From assembly GCA_045639085.1 (NCBI GenBank), contig JAZUCM010000132.1, forward strand, positions 1 to 15,198: a DNA stretch of 15,198 nt, given 5' to 3'. The translations under genes were made by a program, and so were the position numbers. This stretch comes from Gastranaerophilus sp045639085 (GTDB taxonomy: Bacteria > Cyanobacteriota > Vampirovibrionia > Gastranaerophilales > Gastranaerophilaceae). The notes under the pieces are model-generated. The model searched no databases, was not told the DNA's origin, and was given only the letters and a program-made list of their open reading frames with translations. Shown piece by piece: positions 7,194 to 14,912 of the stretch (position 1 is its first letter; every line of letters starts with the position of its first letter).

Positions 7194-7896
7194 CTTTTGC
7201 CATCTCGCTATCTTTTAAATTACAAAGTTGTGAAACATCCGGGTTGCCGTAAATATGGCCGATTTCGCCAATAAGCAAGCCAAGAATGAACACCGCAATA
7301 AACACGTCCAACAATACCCCGAGGTTTACAATTAAAGGCATTTCTTTTGCTATGGAAAGTGAAAGTAAGAAAATACCGTTTTCCAACATTGCAAACCCGA
7401 TTACGTGCGTTAATAATTTCTTTTTAATTGCAATAAACACAAATGCGGTGATGATTGTTGATACTGAAACTCCAAAATATAAGCTTGAAATATTTTGTAA
7501 AATATCAGCCTGACTGCTTGCGATTATAAACCCTGCAAAAAGGATTATCGTTGAAATTACCAGTGTGTAAAAGTTTGGGAATTGCGGGTTATTATCTCTT
7601 CGGATATTATTTTTTTGAGCAACTTTATCCAATACATTAGGGATGATAATTGCTTTAACAACCAAAGTTTCCAGAATTAGGAAAGTTGCTCCCATCAGGG
7701 CATCAACGTGGGTGAAAAGAGATGTTATCGCAGACCAAATACTTGTTGTATCAAGTTCGTTGATGTGGGCAAAAATGGTTATTATACAAAGGATTATCCC
7801 TTGTAATCTCAACATATTTGTTTGGGCTGCAATACGGCTTGATGTCGCCATATATAACATTGAAATCCCGAATATTACAATCAATAAGTTAATCAT
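7186..7896 (-). CDS. HyfE-like membrane subunit (NuoK-like)
   Basis: A 236-aa membrane protein with about six to seven helices. It carries the features of HyfE, which contains a NuoK-like unit: FLILETLVVKAIIIP with Glu76 and Lys81, and a later GFAMLENGIFLLSL with Glu172-Asn173, plus Asp197 in a C-terminal helix. Such buried charges form part of the ion-conducting chain in complex I and group 4 hydrogenases. The C-terminal 20 residues are polar and cytoplasmic. The start ATG (7896) has a strong GGAGGA ribosome binding site, inside the end of hyfC, and is one base past the hyfC stop. Confidence 0.85.
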   Translation of the reverse strand: MINLLIVIFGISMLYMATSSRIAAQTNMLRLQGIILCIITIFAHINELDTTSIWSAITSLFTHVDALMGATFLILETLVVKAIIIPNVLDKVAQKNNIRRDNNPQFPNFYTLVISTIILFAGFIIASSQADILQNISSLYFGVSVSTIITAFVFIAIKKKLLTHVIGFAMLENGIFLLSLSIAKEMPLIVNLGVLLDVFIAVFILGLLIGEIGHIYGNPDVSQLCNLKDSEMAKDE

Positions 7897-7897
7897 A

Positions 7898-8803
7898 TTA
7901 CAAATGTCCTCCGTGCATAATTAATAGAACAAGTGCCATTACAATTAACGCTGCTACAATTAATGTAAAAGTATATTCTATTATGTGAGTTAATCTGATT
8001 CTTGCGCATAAAGACTCGACGATTCCGATAATTAAAGCCAATGCGAGGGTTACCAGTACTGAGCCGATGAAACTTAACGGCGCTATCGTCATTGTTATGA
8101 TTGTTGCAAAAAGCATCATTTTTAGCGCTGCGCTATATTGAATAAACGCCAAATCTACGCCTGAGTTATCAAGAACCATTACTTCGTGAATCATTGTAAG
8201 TTCAAGGTGGGTTTTAGGGTCGTCAACAGGAACTCTTGAGCCTTCAATTAAAATAATCAAGAATAAGGCAAATACTGTTGCGAGTGCAATCAATATCATA
8301 ATATCATTTTTTGACCAGAAAAGATGGGCCAATGACGCAAACGAATAAACCCCGTTTAGTGCGCAAATTGATGAAATTATGATAAAAAACGCCGGTTCAA
8401 TTAATGATGTATAACTTACTTCTCTTGACGCTCCCATTCCTTCAAAGCTTGAGCCGGTGTCCATTGCCCCGATGACAGAAACGAATTTCCCTAATGCTAA
8501 GAGGTACGAAAACAGGATGAAATCGCCTTCAAAATGAATAACCGTAACCAGCAACGCGGCAACTATCAGGCACGCCAGATTAATTGTTGGTGCGATATGG
8601 AAAATTCCCGTTGCTGTTTCACTTATAACTTCCCCTTTATTTAAAAGTTTGTTGAAGTCATAATATGGCTGAAACACGCTGGCTCCTTGTTTTCCGGCGA
8701 ACTTCGCTTTTACTTTATTTATTATCCCCACGAATAAAAACGGAAGGGATAGCAACAATATCATTTTTAATATTGGAAATATAATCATTGTCAAAAGTCC
8801 CAT
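7898..8803 (-). CDS. HyfC-like membrane subunit (NuoH-like)
   Basis: A 301-aa membrane protein with about eight helices, of the NuoH/HyfC/HycD family that links the peripheral Fe-S arm to the ion pumps. Family motifs are clear: KFAGKQGASVFQPYYDFNKL (36-53), then FEGMGASREVSYTSLIEPAF (120-139), then EGSRVPVDDPKTHLELTMIH (187-206) followed by EVMVLDNSG. These acidic cytoplasmic loops sit at the quinone/redox-coupling site of complex I. The start ATG overlaps the hyfB stop (TAATG), with a perfect AGGAGGT nine bases upstream, so expression is coupled. Length is normal for the family. Confidence 0.93.
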   Translation of the reverse strand: MGLLTMIIFPILKMILLLSLPFLFVGIINKVKAKFAGKQGASVFQPYYDFNKLLNKGEVISETATGIFHIAPTINLACLIVAALLVTVIHFEGDFILFSYLLALGKFVSVIGAMDTGSSFEGMGASREVSYTSLIEPAFFIIISSICALNGVYSFASLAHLFWSKNDIMILIALATVFALFLIILIEGSRVPVDDPKTHLELTMIHEVMVLDNSGVDLAFIQYSAALKMMLFATIITMTIAPLSFIGSVLVTLALALIIGIVESLCARIRLTHIIEYTFTLIVAALIVMALVLLIMHGGHL

Positions 8804-10758
8804 TATATTTTACCTCCTAAAACCAGGCAAATTGCAATTATCAAAGCAACAACGCCGTACCACAGGTATCTTTGGGTGTTACCACTTTGAATCCACAAGA
8901 ATTTTGAGAGAACTTTCTCGTCGAATTTTACCAACGGATTGATTACGTAATACTCAAATATGTCGTATATTTTAGACTTGAACGATGTTTTTTCAGGGAA
9001 AAGATCTTTGATTGGTTTAAATTCCATAACTCTTACGTAGAAAGGATTTAAAAAACCCAAAAACGGTCTTGTGAAAGATGTTGAGGTATATTGAACTTTT
9101 GCATTTCCCTTATCATAACCACATCCCCAAGTGTTTCTGACAGTAACGGTTTTGCCGGCCAAAAACATTTTTCTAACCAACAGTAAAACGCCGATTGTAA
9201 TAACCAGTGTGATGTTGAAGAATGAAATTACTGTCAAGATTTCAACCGGGTAAAGGAATTGCACGAGTTCGGATGTCGCCCCACCAATTGCTAAAATGGA
9301 ATATTGCGGGAATAAACCGATAAGACTCAAAATTACGACGAGCGCAATCATAGGAACCGTCATTGAGTGTGGAACATCAAATTTTACGTTTTCGGCTTTT
9401 TCAGTTCTTGGCATTCCTAGGAAGATGGTGCTATAAGCGCCTGTAAACGCTACCAGTGCCGTTGCTCCTACAAATGCCAAGCCCGCCATCGTAATAATCA
9501 TTACAGGAATTAATAAATAATTAGGGGTATTAAACGCGTTTAAAAAACCGTAGTAAATTAAAAATTCGCTGATAAAGCCGTTGAACGGTGGCAATGCGCA
9601 CAGTGCTAATGAGCCAATTAAGAAGCATATCGCGGTTTTAGGCATAACTTTTGCCAATCCGCCCAAAGTTTCCATGTCTTTTGTGTGAGTTTTATTGTAA
9701 ACCGCACCTGCGGCAAAGAACATTAATGGTTTAAACACTGCGTGGTTTAGGATGTGCATAAAGCAACCAAGAAATCCTAAAGTTTTCAATCCGACATTGT
9801 GGTATGCGATTCCTAAAAGTCCAAGCCCTAGTGCCAGAGTGATTATCCCCATGTTTTCAACAGATGAATATGCTAATAGTTTTTTGAAATCTCTTTGGCC
9901 TGTTGCGTAAAGAATTCCCAAAAGTGCACTCAAAATTCCGACGGCCAGTACGGAATATCCAACAACTGTTGATGGTTCGCTGAGTAGTTGTGTCATTCTC
10001 AAAATCCCGTAGATGCCGGTTTTTATCATAACGCCTGACATCAGTGCGGATATATGGCTTGGTGCAACCGGGTGGGCTTTAGGTAGCCACGTGTGTACGG
10101 GAACCAAACCTGCCTTTATGCCAAATCCGATAAACAACAACCCGTAAATCAACGGAGTTACTTGGCCGCTGAAATCAAAGAACCAAATACTTCCTGTTTT
10201 AATATTTAATAACACAAAACCTGCGATTAAAAATAAAACGCCGATGTGCATTGTTACTAAATATCGTATCGCTGTTTTTCTGACATCTTGTTTTTCACCA
10301 TCAAAAAGCATTAGTAAAAATGAGCTGAAACTCATTATTTCCCAGGCGATTAAAAATGCAAAAACGTTTTGCGATAAAACGACTAAAATCATTGAAATGA
10401 CAAATATATTAAAACAGAAGTAGTGCGAATTAACACTTTTTCCGGCCTCAACATACTTTGCCAAATAGCCTTTTGAATAAATCATCGCGAGCCACGAAAT
10501 GACTGCAATAATCAAGATAAAGAATGCGGATAACCCGTCGAGTGACAACACTACGTTTACGAGGGTATTCCCGAATTCAAACATCAAATCCTGGTTGTAG
10601 CTACTGCTTACGAAACAGCCCAAAGTTCCGACAACAGCTAACATCGTGGCGATTGTGTTCAACACAATAAGGTAGTTACACTTTTGATTTTCTTTGAATA
10701 AATATTGTGTAACGGCGCCAAACAAGTAAGTCATAAGGGCGAGAACAATAAATTTCAT
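8803..10758 (-). CDS. Antiporter-like membrane subunit (HyfB-like), first gene of the operon
   Basis: A 651-aa membrane protein, the length of E. coli-type HyfB. The core is a NuoL/M-type antiporter domain with Glu140 (AFLIAWEIMSF), Lys215 and Lys227 (GFGIKAGLVPVHTWLPKAHP), Lys246 (MIKTGIYG), His335, His339 and Lys343 (HILNHAVFKPLMFF) and Glu398 (GFISEFL). After the core come a HyfB-type extension with WGCGY (544-548) and a final helix at about 633-648. It would be the largest ion pump of the complex. It follows a good promoter and an XRE regulator gene on the same strand; only a weak AGGA precedes the start. Confidence 0.92.
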   Translation of the reverse strand: MKFIVLALMTYLFGAVTQYLFKENQKCNYLIVLNTIATMLAVVGTLGCFVSSSYNQDLMFEFGNTLVNVVLSLDGLSAFFILIIAVISWLAMIYSKGYLAKYVEAGKSVNSHYFCFNIFVISMILVVLSQNVFAFLIAWEIMSFSSFLLMLFDGEKQDVRKTAIRYLVTMHIGVLFLIAGFVLLNIKTGSIWFFDFSGQVTPLIYGLLFIGFGIKAGLVPVHTWLPKAHPVAPSHISALMSGVMIKTGIYGILRMTQLLSEPSTVVGYSVLAVGILSALLGILYATGQRDFKKLLAYSSVENMGIITLALGLGLLGIAYHNVGLKTLGFLGCFMHILNHAVFKPLMFFAAGAVYNKTHTKDMETLGGLAKVMPKTAICFLIGSLALCALPPFNGFISEFLIYYGFLNAFNTPNYLLIPVMIITMAGLAFVGATALVAFTGAYSTIFLGMPRTEKAENVKFDVPHSMTVPMIALVVILSLIGLFPQYSILAIGGATSELVQFLYPVEILTVISFFNITLVITIGVLLLVRKMFLAGKTVTVRNTWGCGYDKGNAKVQYTSTSFTRPFLGFLNPFYVRVMEFKPIKDLFPEKTSFKSKIYDIFEYYVINPLVKFDEKVLSKFLWIQSGNTQRYLWYGVVALIIAICLVLGGKI

Positions 10759-10794
10759 ATTTTCTTATTTTTCCTATCTCTCTTTTCCTAATAT

Positions 10795-10823
10795 ATCATA
10801 CTCCCATAATTATTATAATTCAA
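10795..10823 (-). promoter_or_regulatory. Promoter of the hydrogenase-like operon
   Basis: On the minus strand, TTGAAT (10823-10818) and TATGAT (10800-10795) are 17 bases apart. The predicted transcript start is near 10788, about 30 bases ahead of the hyfB-like ATG at 10758. It lies between the XRE gene and the operon, so the operon can be expressed separately from the regulator. No clear operator is seen around it. Confidence 0.6.
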
Positions 10824-10851
10824 TAGGAAAAAAGAAAATGTTTATATTTAT

Positions 10852-11067
10852 TTATACGTCTTTTAAAAATTCGTTAATATCAACATTCAATGCTCGTGCT
10901 ATGTCCAGAATTGTGAGGATTGATGTTTCGGAGTTTCCTGTTTCTATTTTGCTGATGGTTTCGCGTGTTACTCCGATTTTTTCTGCAAGCGCCTCTTGTG
11001 AAACATTTTGTTTCATTCTTGCCACTTTAATATTAAACCCGAGTGTTTTTAATCGTAAATTTGCCAT
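10852..11067 (-). CDS. Small XRE-family (Cro/CI-type) HTH transcriptional regulator
   Basis: A 71-aa protein that is essentially one HTH_3 domain. It reads GFNIKVARMKQNVSQEALAE, then KIGVTRETISKIETGNSETS, then ILTILDIARALNVDINEFL, the classic five-helix arrangement with the recognition helix around VTRETISKIE. No sensor or dimerisation domain is present. It lies 93 bases upstream of the hydrogenase-like operon on the same strand and divergently from metG, whose start is 220 bases away. Single-domain proteins of this kind are usually repressors of their own and neighbouring promoters, so control of the operon is plausible but inferred from position only. Just upstream of its ATG the minus strand has AATACT twice, ten bases apart, a possible autoregulatory site. 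It could also be an unrelated orphan regulator. Confidence 0.88.
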   Translation of the reverse strand: MANLRLKTLGFNIKVARMKQNVSQEALAEKIGVTRETISKIETGNSETSILTILDIARALNVDINEFLKDV

Positions 11068-11084
11068 AATAGTATTTTAAAGTA

Positions 11085-11113
11085 TTGACATTAAAGTTTC
11101 TATGAATTAATAT
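11085..11113 (+). promoter_or_regulatory. Promoter of metG-aroK-aroB
   Basis: TTGACA (11085-11090) and TAATAT (11108-11113) are separated by 17 bases. The predicted start near 11120 leaves a leader of about 168 bases before the metG ATG at 11288. The -35 box is 18 bases from the start codon of the divergent XRE gene, so binding by that regulator could affect both genes. Confidence 0.65.
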
Positions 11114-11287
11114 TTACAAATGTGATGTTCTGCTCACAAAAATGATTTTTATTTATCAAATGTATAGGACTCGTTATATAATATGGAAATTCGTTACGAT
11201 TTTGAAACTATGCGAAAACAGCGTGAGCGAAATCTTTTTTTGTGGTACAATGCTCCCAGAATTAATAACATAAGAGGGAATTTGTAC

Positions 11288-12853
11288 ATGGAAAAATATT
11301 ATTTGACAACTGCTATTGACTATGTAAACGGCAAACCGCATATCGGACATGCCTATGAAAAGATTTTGACGGATATTATTGCGCGACACTATTCACAGCG
11401 TTGCGATGACGTGTATTTTTTAACAGGAACCGATGAACACGGTGTTAAAATTCAAAAAACTGCTGCGGCTCAAGGGATTACACCAAAGGAGCTTTGTGAT
11501 ATGAACGCTGCGTCTTTCCAAGAGGCGTGGAAGGCTTTGGATGTTGATTATACCAAATTTATTAGAACTACCGATGATTATCATGAAAAGGTTGTTCAAA
11601 AAATATTCAAAAAACTTGTTGAACAAGGGGATATCTACAAACATTCTTACGAAGGCTGGTATTGCTCAGGCTGCGAATGTTTCTTGAACCCAAAAGATTT
11701 GACTGAAGACGGACTTTGTCCTGATCACCTTAAAAAGCCTGAAATCGTTAGTGAAGAGAACTATTTCTTCAAGCTTTCAAAATATAAAGACGCAATTATT
11801 AAGCATATCAAAGAAAATCCAAACTTTATTGTGCCTGCGTTTAGGGCTAATGAAGTTTTAAACCAGTTGGAAGATATTCAGGATATTTCTGTTTCTCGCT
11901 CAAAATCAAATGTAAGTTGGGGCGTTGATGTTTTGGATGACCCGGAACAAGTTATTTACGTGTGGATTGATGCGTTGTCAAACTATATTACGGCTATCGG
12001 GTATGATGTGGAAAATCCGTCTGCGGATTTTGAAAAATACTGGCCGGTTGACGTTCACGTTATCGGAAAAGATATTTTGAAATTCCACAGTATTTATTGG
12101 ATAGGAATTTTGATGGCTCTTGGTTTGCCGTTGCCAAAACATATTTTTGCACACGGTTGGATTACGATTGATGAATCTAAGATGTCAAAATCTTTAGGTA
12201 ATGTTATTTCACCGACAAGCGTTTTGGAAAGTTTTAACCTTGAAAATGCTGATGCTTTTAGATATTATATGGCAACTTCTGCATCTTGCGGTCGCGACGG
12301 AAACTATTCTGACGCGGACTTTAAAGAAAAAGTTAATGCTCACCTTGCAAACAGTATGGGCAACTTGTTGAACAGAACGCTTTCTATGTTGGTTAAATAT
12401 TTTGATGGCGAAATTAAATCTGAATTTACCGTAAACCCTGAATTGAAGAAGCTTGCGGCAAATACAGTATCATTTGTAAAAAATCATTTTGATAATTTTG
12501 CTATTGCGGAAGCGGCACAAGAAATTATGGTTCTTGTTGACGCTACAAACAAATATGTTACGGATAATGCGCCTTGGACGCTTGCAAAAGAAGAAAAAAT
12601 GGCAGAATGTGGCTCTGTTTTGAGAACTGTTCTTGAGATTATGTGCACCGTAACATCGTTGATTTATCCGTATTGTCCGAATATTGCAAAATCAATGGCT
12701 AGTCAGTTAAGTTATGACTTGGCGCAGCATCTTGATGCCATTGCGCAAGTCGATAATAATATCAAAGACGGCAAATTGATTAGCAAAGAAGATATAAAAC
12801 CTGTATTCCTACGTGTTGATAGCGAATTTGCTGACAAATCCGCAAAGAAATAG
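11288..12853 (+). CDS. metG: Methionyl-tRNA synthetase
   Basis: A 521-aa class I aminoacyl-tRNA synthetase that charges tRNA-Met with methionine using ATP. The opening YYLTTAIDYVNGKPHIGHAY carries the HIGH signature (17-22, PHIGHA), and KMSKS lies at 298-302 (ITIDESKMSKSLGN). A connective zinc knuckle is seen as Cys126-x2-Cys129 with Cys144-x2-His147, a single-knuckle type. The C-terminus stops after the anticodon-binding helices, so the extra tRNA-binding (Trbp111-like) domain of longer MetG proteins is absent. The start at ATG 11288 is chosen because family homology begins there and GAGGGA lies about seven bases upstream. An in-frame ATG at 11183 would add 35 residues with no family match. 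It is followed 14 bases later by aroK. Confidence 0.96.
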   Translation: MEKYYLTTAIDYVNGKPHIGHAYEKILTDIIARHYSQRCDDVYFLTGTDEHGVKIQKTAAAQGITPKELCDMNAASFQEAWKALDVDYTKFIRTTDDYHEKVVQKIFKKLVEQGDIYKHSYEGWYCSGCECFLNPKDLTEDGLCPDHLKKPEIVSEENYFFKLSKYKDAIIKHIKENPNFIVPAFRANEVLNQLEDIQDISVSRSKSNVSWGVDVLDDPEQVIYVWIDALSNYITAIGYDVENPSADFEKYWPVDVHVIGKDILKFHSIYWIGILMALGLPLPKHIFAHGWITIDESKMSKSLGNVISPTSVLESFNLENADAFRYYMATSASCGRDGNYSDADFKEKVNAHLANSMGNLLNRTLSMLVKYFDGEIKSEFTVNPELKKLAANTVSFVKNHFDNFAIAEAAQEIMVLVDATNKYVTDNAPWTLAKEEKMAECGSVLRTVLEIMCTVTSLIYPYCPNIAKSMASQLSYDLAQHLDAIAQVDNNIKDGKLISKEDIKPVFLRVDSEFADKSAKK

Positions 12854-12867
12854 CCTGAGGTTTCGCG

Positions 12868-13374
12868 ATGAAAAAAAATATCACTCTTACAGGCATGATG
12901 GGGGCTGGAAAATCTTTCATTGCAGAATATTTGGTGCAGCGATTGGAAGGTTTCGTGGCTGTCGATACGGATAGACTGGTCGAATATCATTATGGCCAGT
13001 TTATTCCCGAAATGTTTTCGCAAAAAGGTGAGGAATATTTTCGTGACGCAGAAACTCAAATTATCGAGAAGGTTTATCAAAAAAATAATTTGATAATTTC
13101 GCTTGGTGGTGGGTCGTTTGAGCGCGAAAAAAATCGTAAAATTGCGTTGGAAAACAGTACTGTTATTTATTTGAAAGCAACGCCGCAGACGCTTTTTGAG
13201 CGTGTTTGTAATTCAACAAATCGTCCGCTTTTGAAACCCGGTTTTGGAGTTGATAGCGTCGCTGAAATTTTGGCCAATCGTGAAAAAAATTATAAACTTG
13301 CTCACTATACGATTGAAACTGACGGCAAAACGCCTGAGTGTATTGTCAACGAAATTTTGGAGATTGTCGGATGA
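12868..13374 (+). CDS. aroK: Shikimate kinase
   Basis: A 168-aa P-loop kinase of normal length that phosphorylates shikimate at the 3-hydroxyl in aromatic amino acid and folate biosynthesis. It shows a Walker A at 9-16 (GMMGAGKS), the substrate-binding DTD at 33-35 (VDTDRLVE), Arg59 (EEYFRDAE), the GGG loop at 80-82 (ISLGGGSF), the lid arginine Arg119 (NRPLL) and Arg138 (REKNYKLAHYTIE). It sits between metG (14-base gap, TGAGG ribosome binding site) and aroB (ATGA overlap), forming a co-transcribed unit; aroK-aroB pairing is common in bacteria. Confidence 0.95.
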   Translation: MKKNITLTGMMGAGKSFIAEYLVQRLEGFVAVDTDRLVEYHYGQFIPEMFSQKGEEYFRDAETQIIEKVYQKNNLIISLGGGSFEREKNRKIALENSTVIYLKATPQTLFERVCNSTNRPLLKPGFGVDSVAEILANREKNYKLAHYTIETDGKTPECIVNEILEIVG

Positions 13375-14453
13375 GTGATTTTTTACTGAAACTTAAATCT
13401 GTAGAAAAACAATATGCTGTATACATAGAAGATTTTTCGCTCGAAGAGTTAAAATCGAAAATTCTTGAATATGTTGGCGGGAAAAAAGTTCTTATTGTTA
13501 TATCCAAAAAGGTTGAAAAGCTTTACGGGTCAAGACTTTTTCCGCTTGATGCCGATGGAAAAACGCAAGCTTATAAATTCGTTTTGCCGGATGGTGAAAA
13601 ACACAAGAATTTCAAGAATTACGAAAAGATTTTAAATTTTGCCCTAAAGAACGGTCTGACGCGTAAAGATTGCGTTCTGGCAATCGGTGGCGGGGTTGTT
13701 GGTGATTTGGCCGGTTTTGTTGCTGCGACTTATATGCGCGGGATTGATTTAATCCAAGTTCCGACGACACTGCTTGCGTGTGTGGATAGTTCTGTTGGTG
13801 GAAAAACCGCAATTGACACGGCTTTTGGTAAAAATTTGGTTGGATGTTTCTATCAGCCTAAAGCGGTTATCATTGATGTGAATTTTCTCAAGACGCTTGA
13901 TGAAAAACAGTTCAAGACCGGGCTTGGGGAAGTCGTTAAGTACGCTTTTATTGAAAAATCTTGCTTGGGGTCGGATTATAAAAATTTATTTAATTATTTG
14001 AATGTAAACAGTGAAAAGATATTGGCACGCGATTTGAAGGTTTTACGAGAAATCGTTGAAACCTGCGTGGCGTTGAAGATTTCGGTTGTTGAAAAAGATG
14101 AAAAAGAAACGGATTTGCGTAGGATTTTGAATCTCGGTCACACTCTTGGTCACGCTATTGAAAAATTTACGCATTACAAAAAATACACCCATGGTGAGGC
14201 TATTGTGGCAGGCATGATTTATGCGTATAATTTGGCATATCAAAATGGATTGATTGATGAAAATTACAAGTTTACGGCGTTGGATTTGATTTCAAAGTTT
14301 AACTTCCGCCCTGTAAAAATGCCTAAAATGGAAAAATTGGTAGCATTGATGAAGTTGGATAAGAAGGCGACTTCGTCAAAACTTGTGTTTGTTTTGCCAA
14401 AGGATTACGGAATGGTTCAGATATGTGAATTCACGCCTGAGGAACTTACATAA
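13371..14453 (+). CDS. aroB: 3-dehydroquinate synthase
   Basis: A 360-aa NAD-dependent, metal-dependent enzyme that turns DAHP into 3-dehydroquinate, the second step of the shikimate pathway. Motifs seen: DGEKHKNFKNYEKIL, the NAD-binding GGGVVGDLAGFVAATYMRG, PTTLLACVDSSVGGKTAID, GKNLVGCFYQP, and the metal ligands Glu187 (GLGEVVKYAF), His257 (NLGHTLGHAIE) and His274 (THGEAIVAGM). I place the start at ATG 13371, overlapping the aroK stop (ATGA), because that fits coupling and the family's N-terminus. A longer in-frame reading from 13338 would lie inside aroK. The stop at 14451-14453 directly abuts the stop of the convergent small gene. Confidence 0.95.
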   Translation: MSDFLLKLKSVEKQYAVYIEDFSLEELKSKILEYVGGKKVLIVISKKVEKLYGSRLFPLDADGKTQAYKFVLPDGEKHKNFKNYEKILNFALKNGLTRKDCVLAIGGGVVGDLAGFVAATYMRGIDLIQVPTTLLACVDSSVGGKTAIDTAFGKNLVGCFYQPKAVIIDVNFLKTLDEKQFKTGLGEVVKYAFIEKSCLGSDYKNLFNYLNVNSEKILARDLKVLREIVETCVALKISVVEKDEKETDLRRILNLGHTLGHAIEKFTHYKKYTHGEAIVAGMIYAYNLAYQNGLIDENYKFTALDLISKFNFRPVKMPKMEKLVALMKLDKKATSSKLVFVLPKDYGMVQICEFTPEELT

Positions 14454-14831
14454 TTAAGGTTTGCGGGTTTTTGAGAACGGTTTTTTAACCCAGTTCCACA
14501 AGTTGTTGAGCTGTTTCCCGATCCATTTAATCGGTTTTGTTCCCTTGAGTTTTATTGCGCTGTAGATGAGGGTTGCGCCGCCTACGAGTGCGAATAAAAC
14601 CTTTTTCCAAGACGGATTTTCGATTAACGGCTTGTCGGCAGGGGTGAAAGTATCTTGCGCCGGGGCTTGTGGCAGCGTTACATTTGTTGGTGGCAGCGGC
14701 TGCGGATAAGTTCTCAGCGCTGGGTTGCCGATATAACGCGGTGGAGTCCCGCGCAAATACGCCGCACCGTCGTAGTCCAAGACGCCGTTTGCGGCAAGCA
14801 TATCCAAATTTGTTACCCAATTTTCAGTCAT
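14454..14831 (-). CDS. Small membrane-anchored hypothetical protein
   Basis: A 125-aa protein starting at an ATG with AGGGTGA five bases upstream. The N-terminal 45 residues are MTENWVTNLDMLAANGVLDY followed by a conserved-looking DGAAYLRGTPPRYIGNP. Residues 43-70 are proline-rich. One hydrophobic helix (VLFALVGGATLIYSAIKL, about 78-95) follows, and then a strongly basic tail rich in Lys and Trp. No signal peptide precedes this, so I expect a single-pass inner-membrane protein. I recognise the N-terminal style as a recurring Gastranaerophilales hypothetical but assign no function. It converges on aroB with adjoining stop codons and no terminator. Confidence 0.65.
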   Translation of the reverse strand: MTENWVTNLDMLAANGVLDYDGAAYLRGTPPRYIGNPALRTYPQPLPPTNVTLPQAPAQDTFTPADKPLIENPSWKKVLFALVGGATLIYSAIKLKGTKPIKWIGKQLNNLWNWVKKPFSKTRKP

Positions 14832-14846
14832 AATTCACCCTTTACT

Positions 14847-14852
14847 ATTATA
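14847..14852 (-). promoter_or_regulatory. Possible -10 element for the 125-aa gene
   Basis: A perfect TATAAT lies 16 bases upstream of the ATG at 14831 on the minus strand. The -35 region is only a T run (around 14870-14875), so the promoter is tentative and the leader would be about nine bases. Confidence 0.35.
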
Positions 14853-14912
14853 TAAAGTAAATTGGAAGTAAAAAATTGCGTGTTTTGAATAAGTGTTTAA
14901 GGCGATAAGGCA

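Noticed and set aside
4513..10758. Respiratory complex I (nuo) operon
   Set aside because: The HyfB length with WGCGY extension, the HyfE-type subunit, the ferredoxin-HyfI fusion and the lack of NuoE/F/G/A/J place it with group 4 hydrogenase-like complexes instead.
11183..11287. In-frame 35-residue N-terminal extension of metG
   Set aside because: The extension has no family similarity, while the ATG at 11288 has a ribosome binding site and begins the conserved MetG N-terminus. The frame is open by chance in the leader.
13338..13370. Longer aroB start inside aroK
   Set aside because: No family match, and it would overlap aroK by over 30 bases. The ATGA overlap at 13371 is the usual arrangement.
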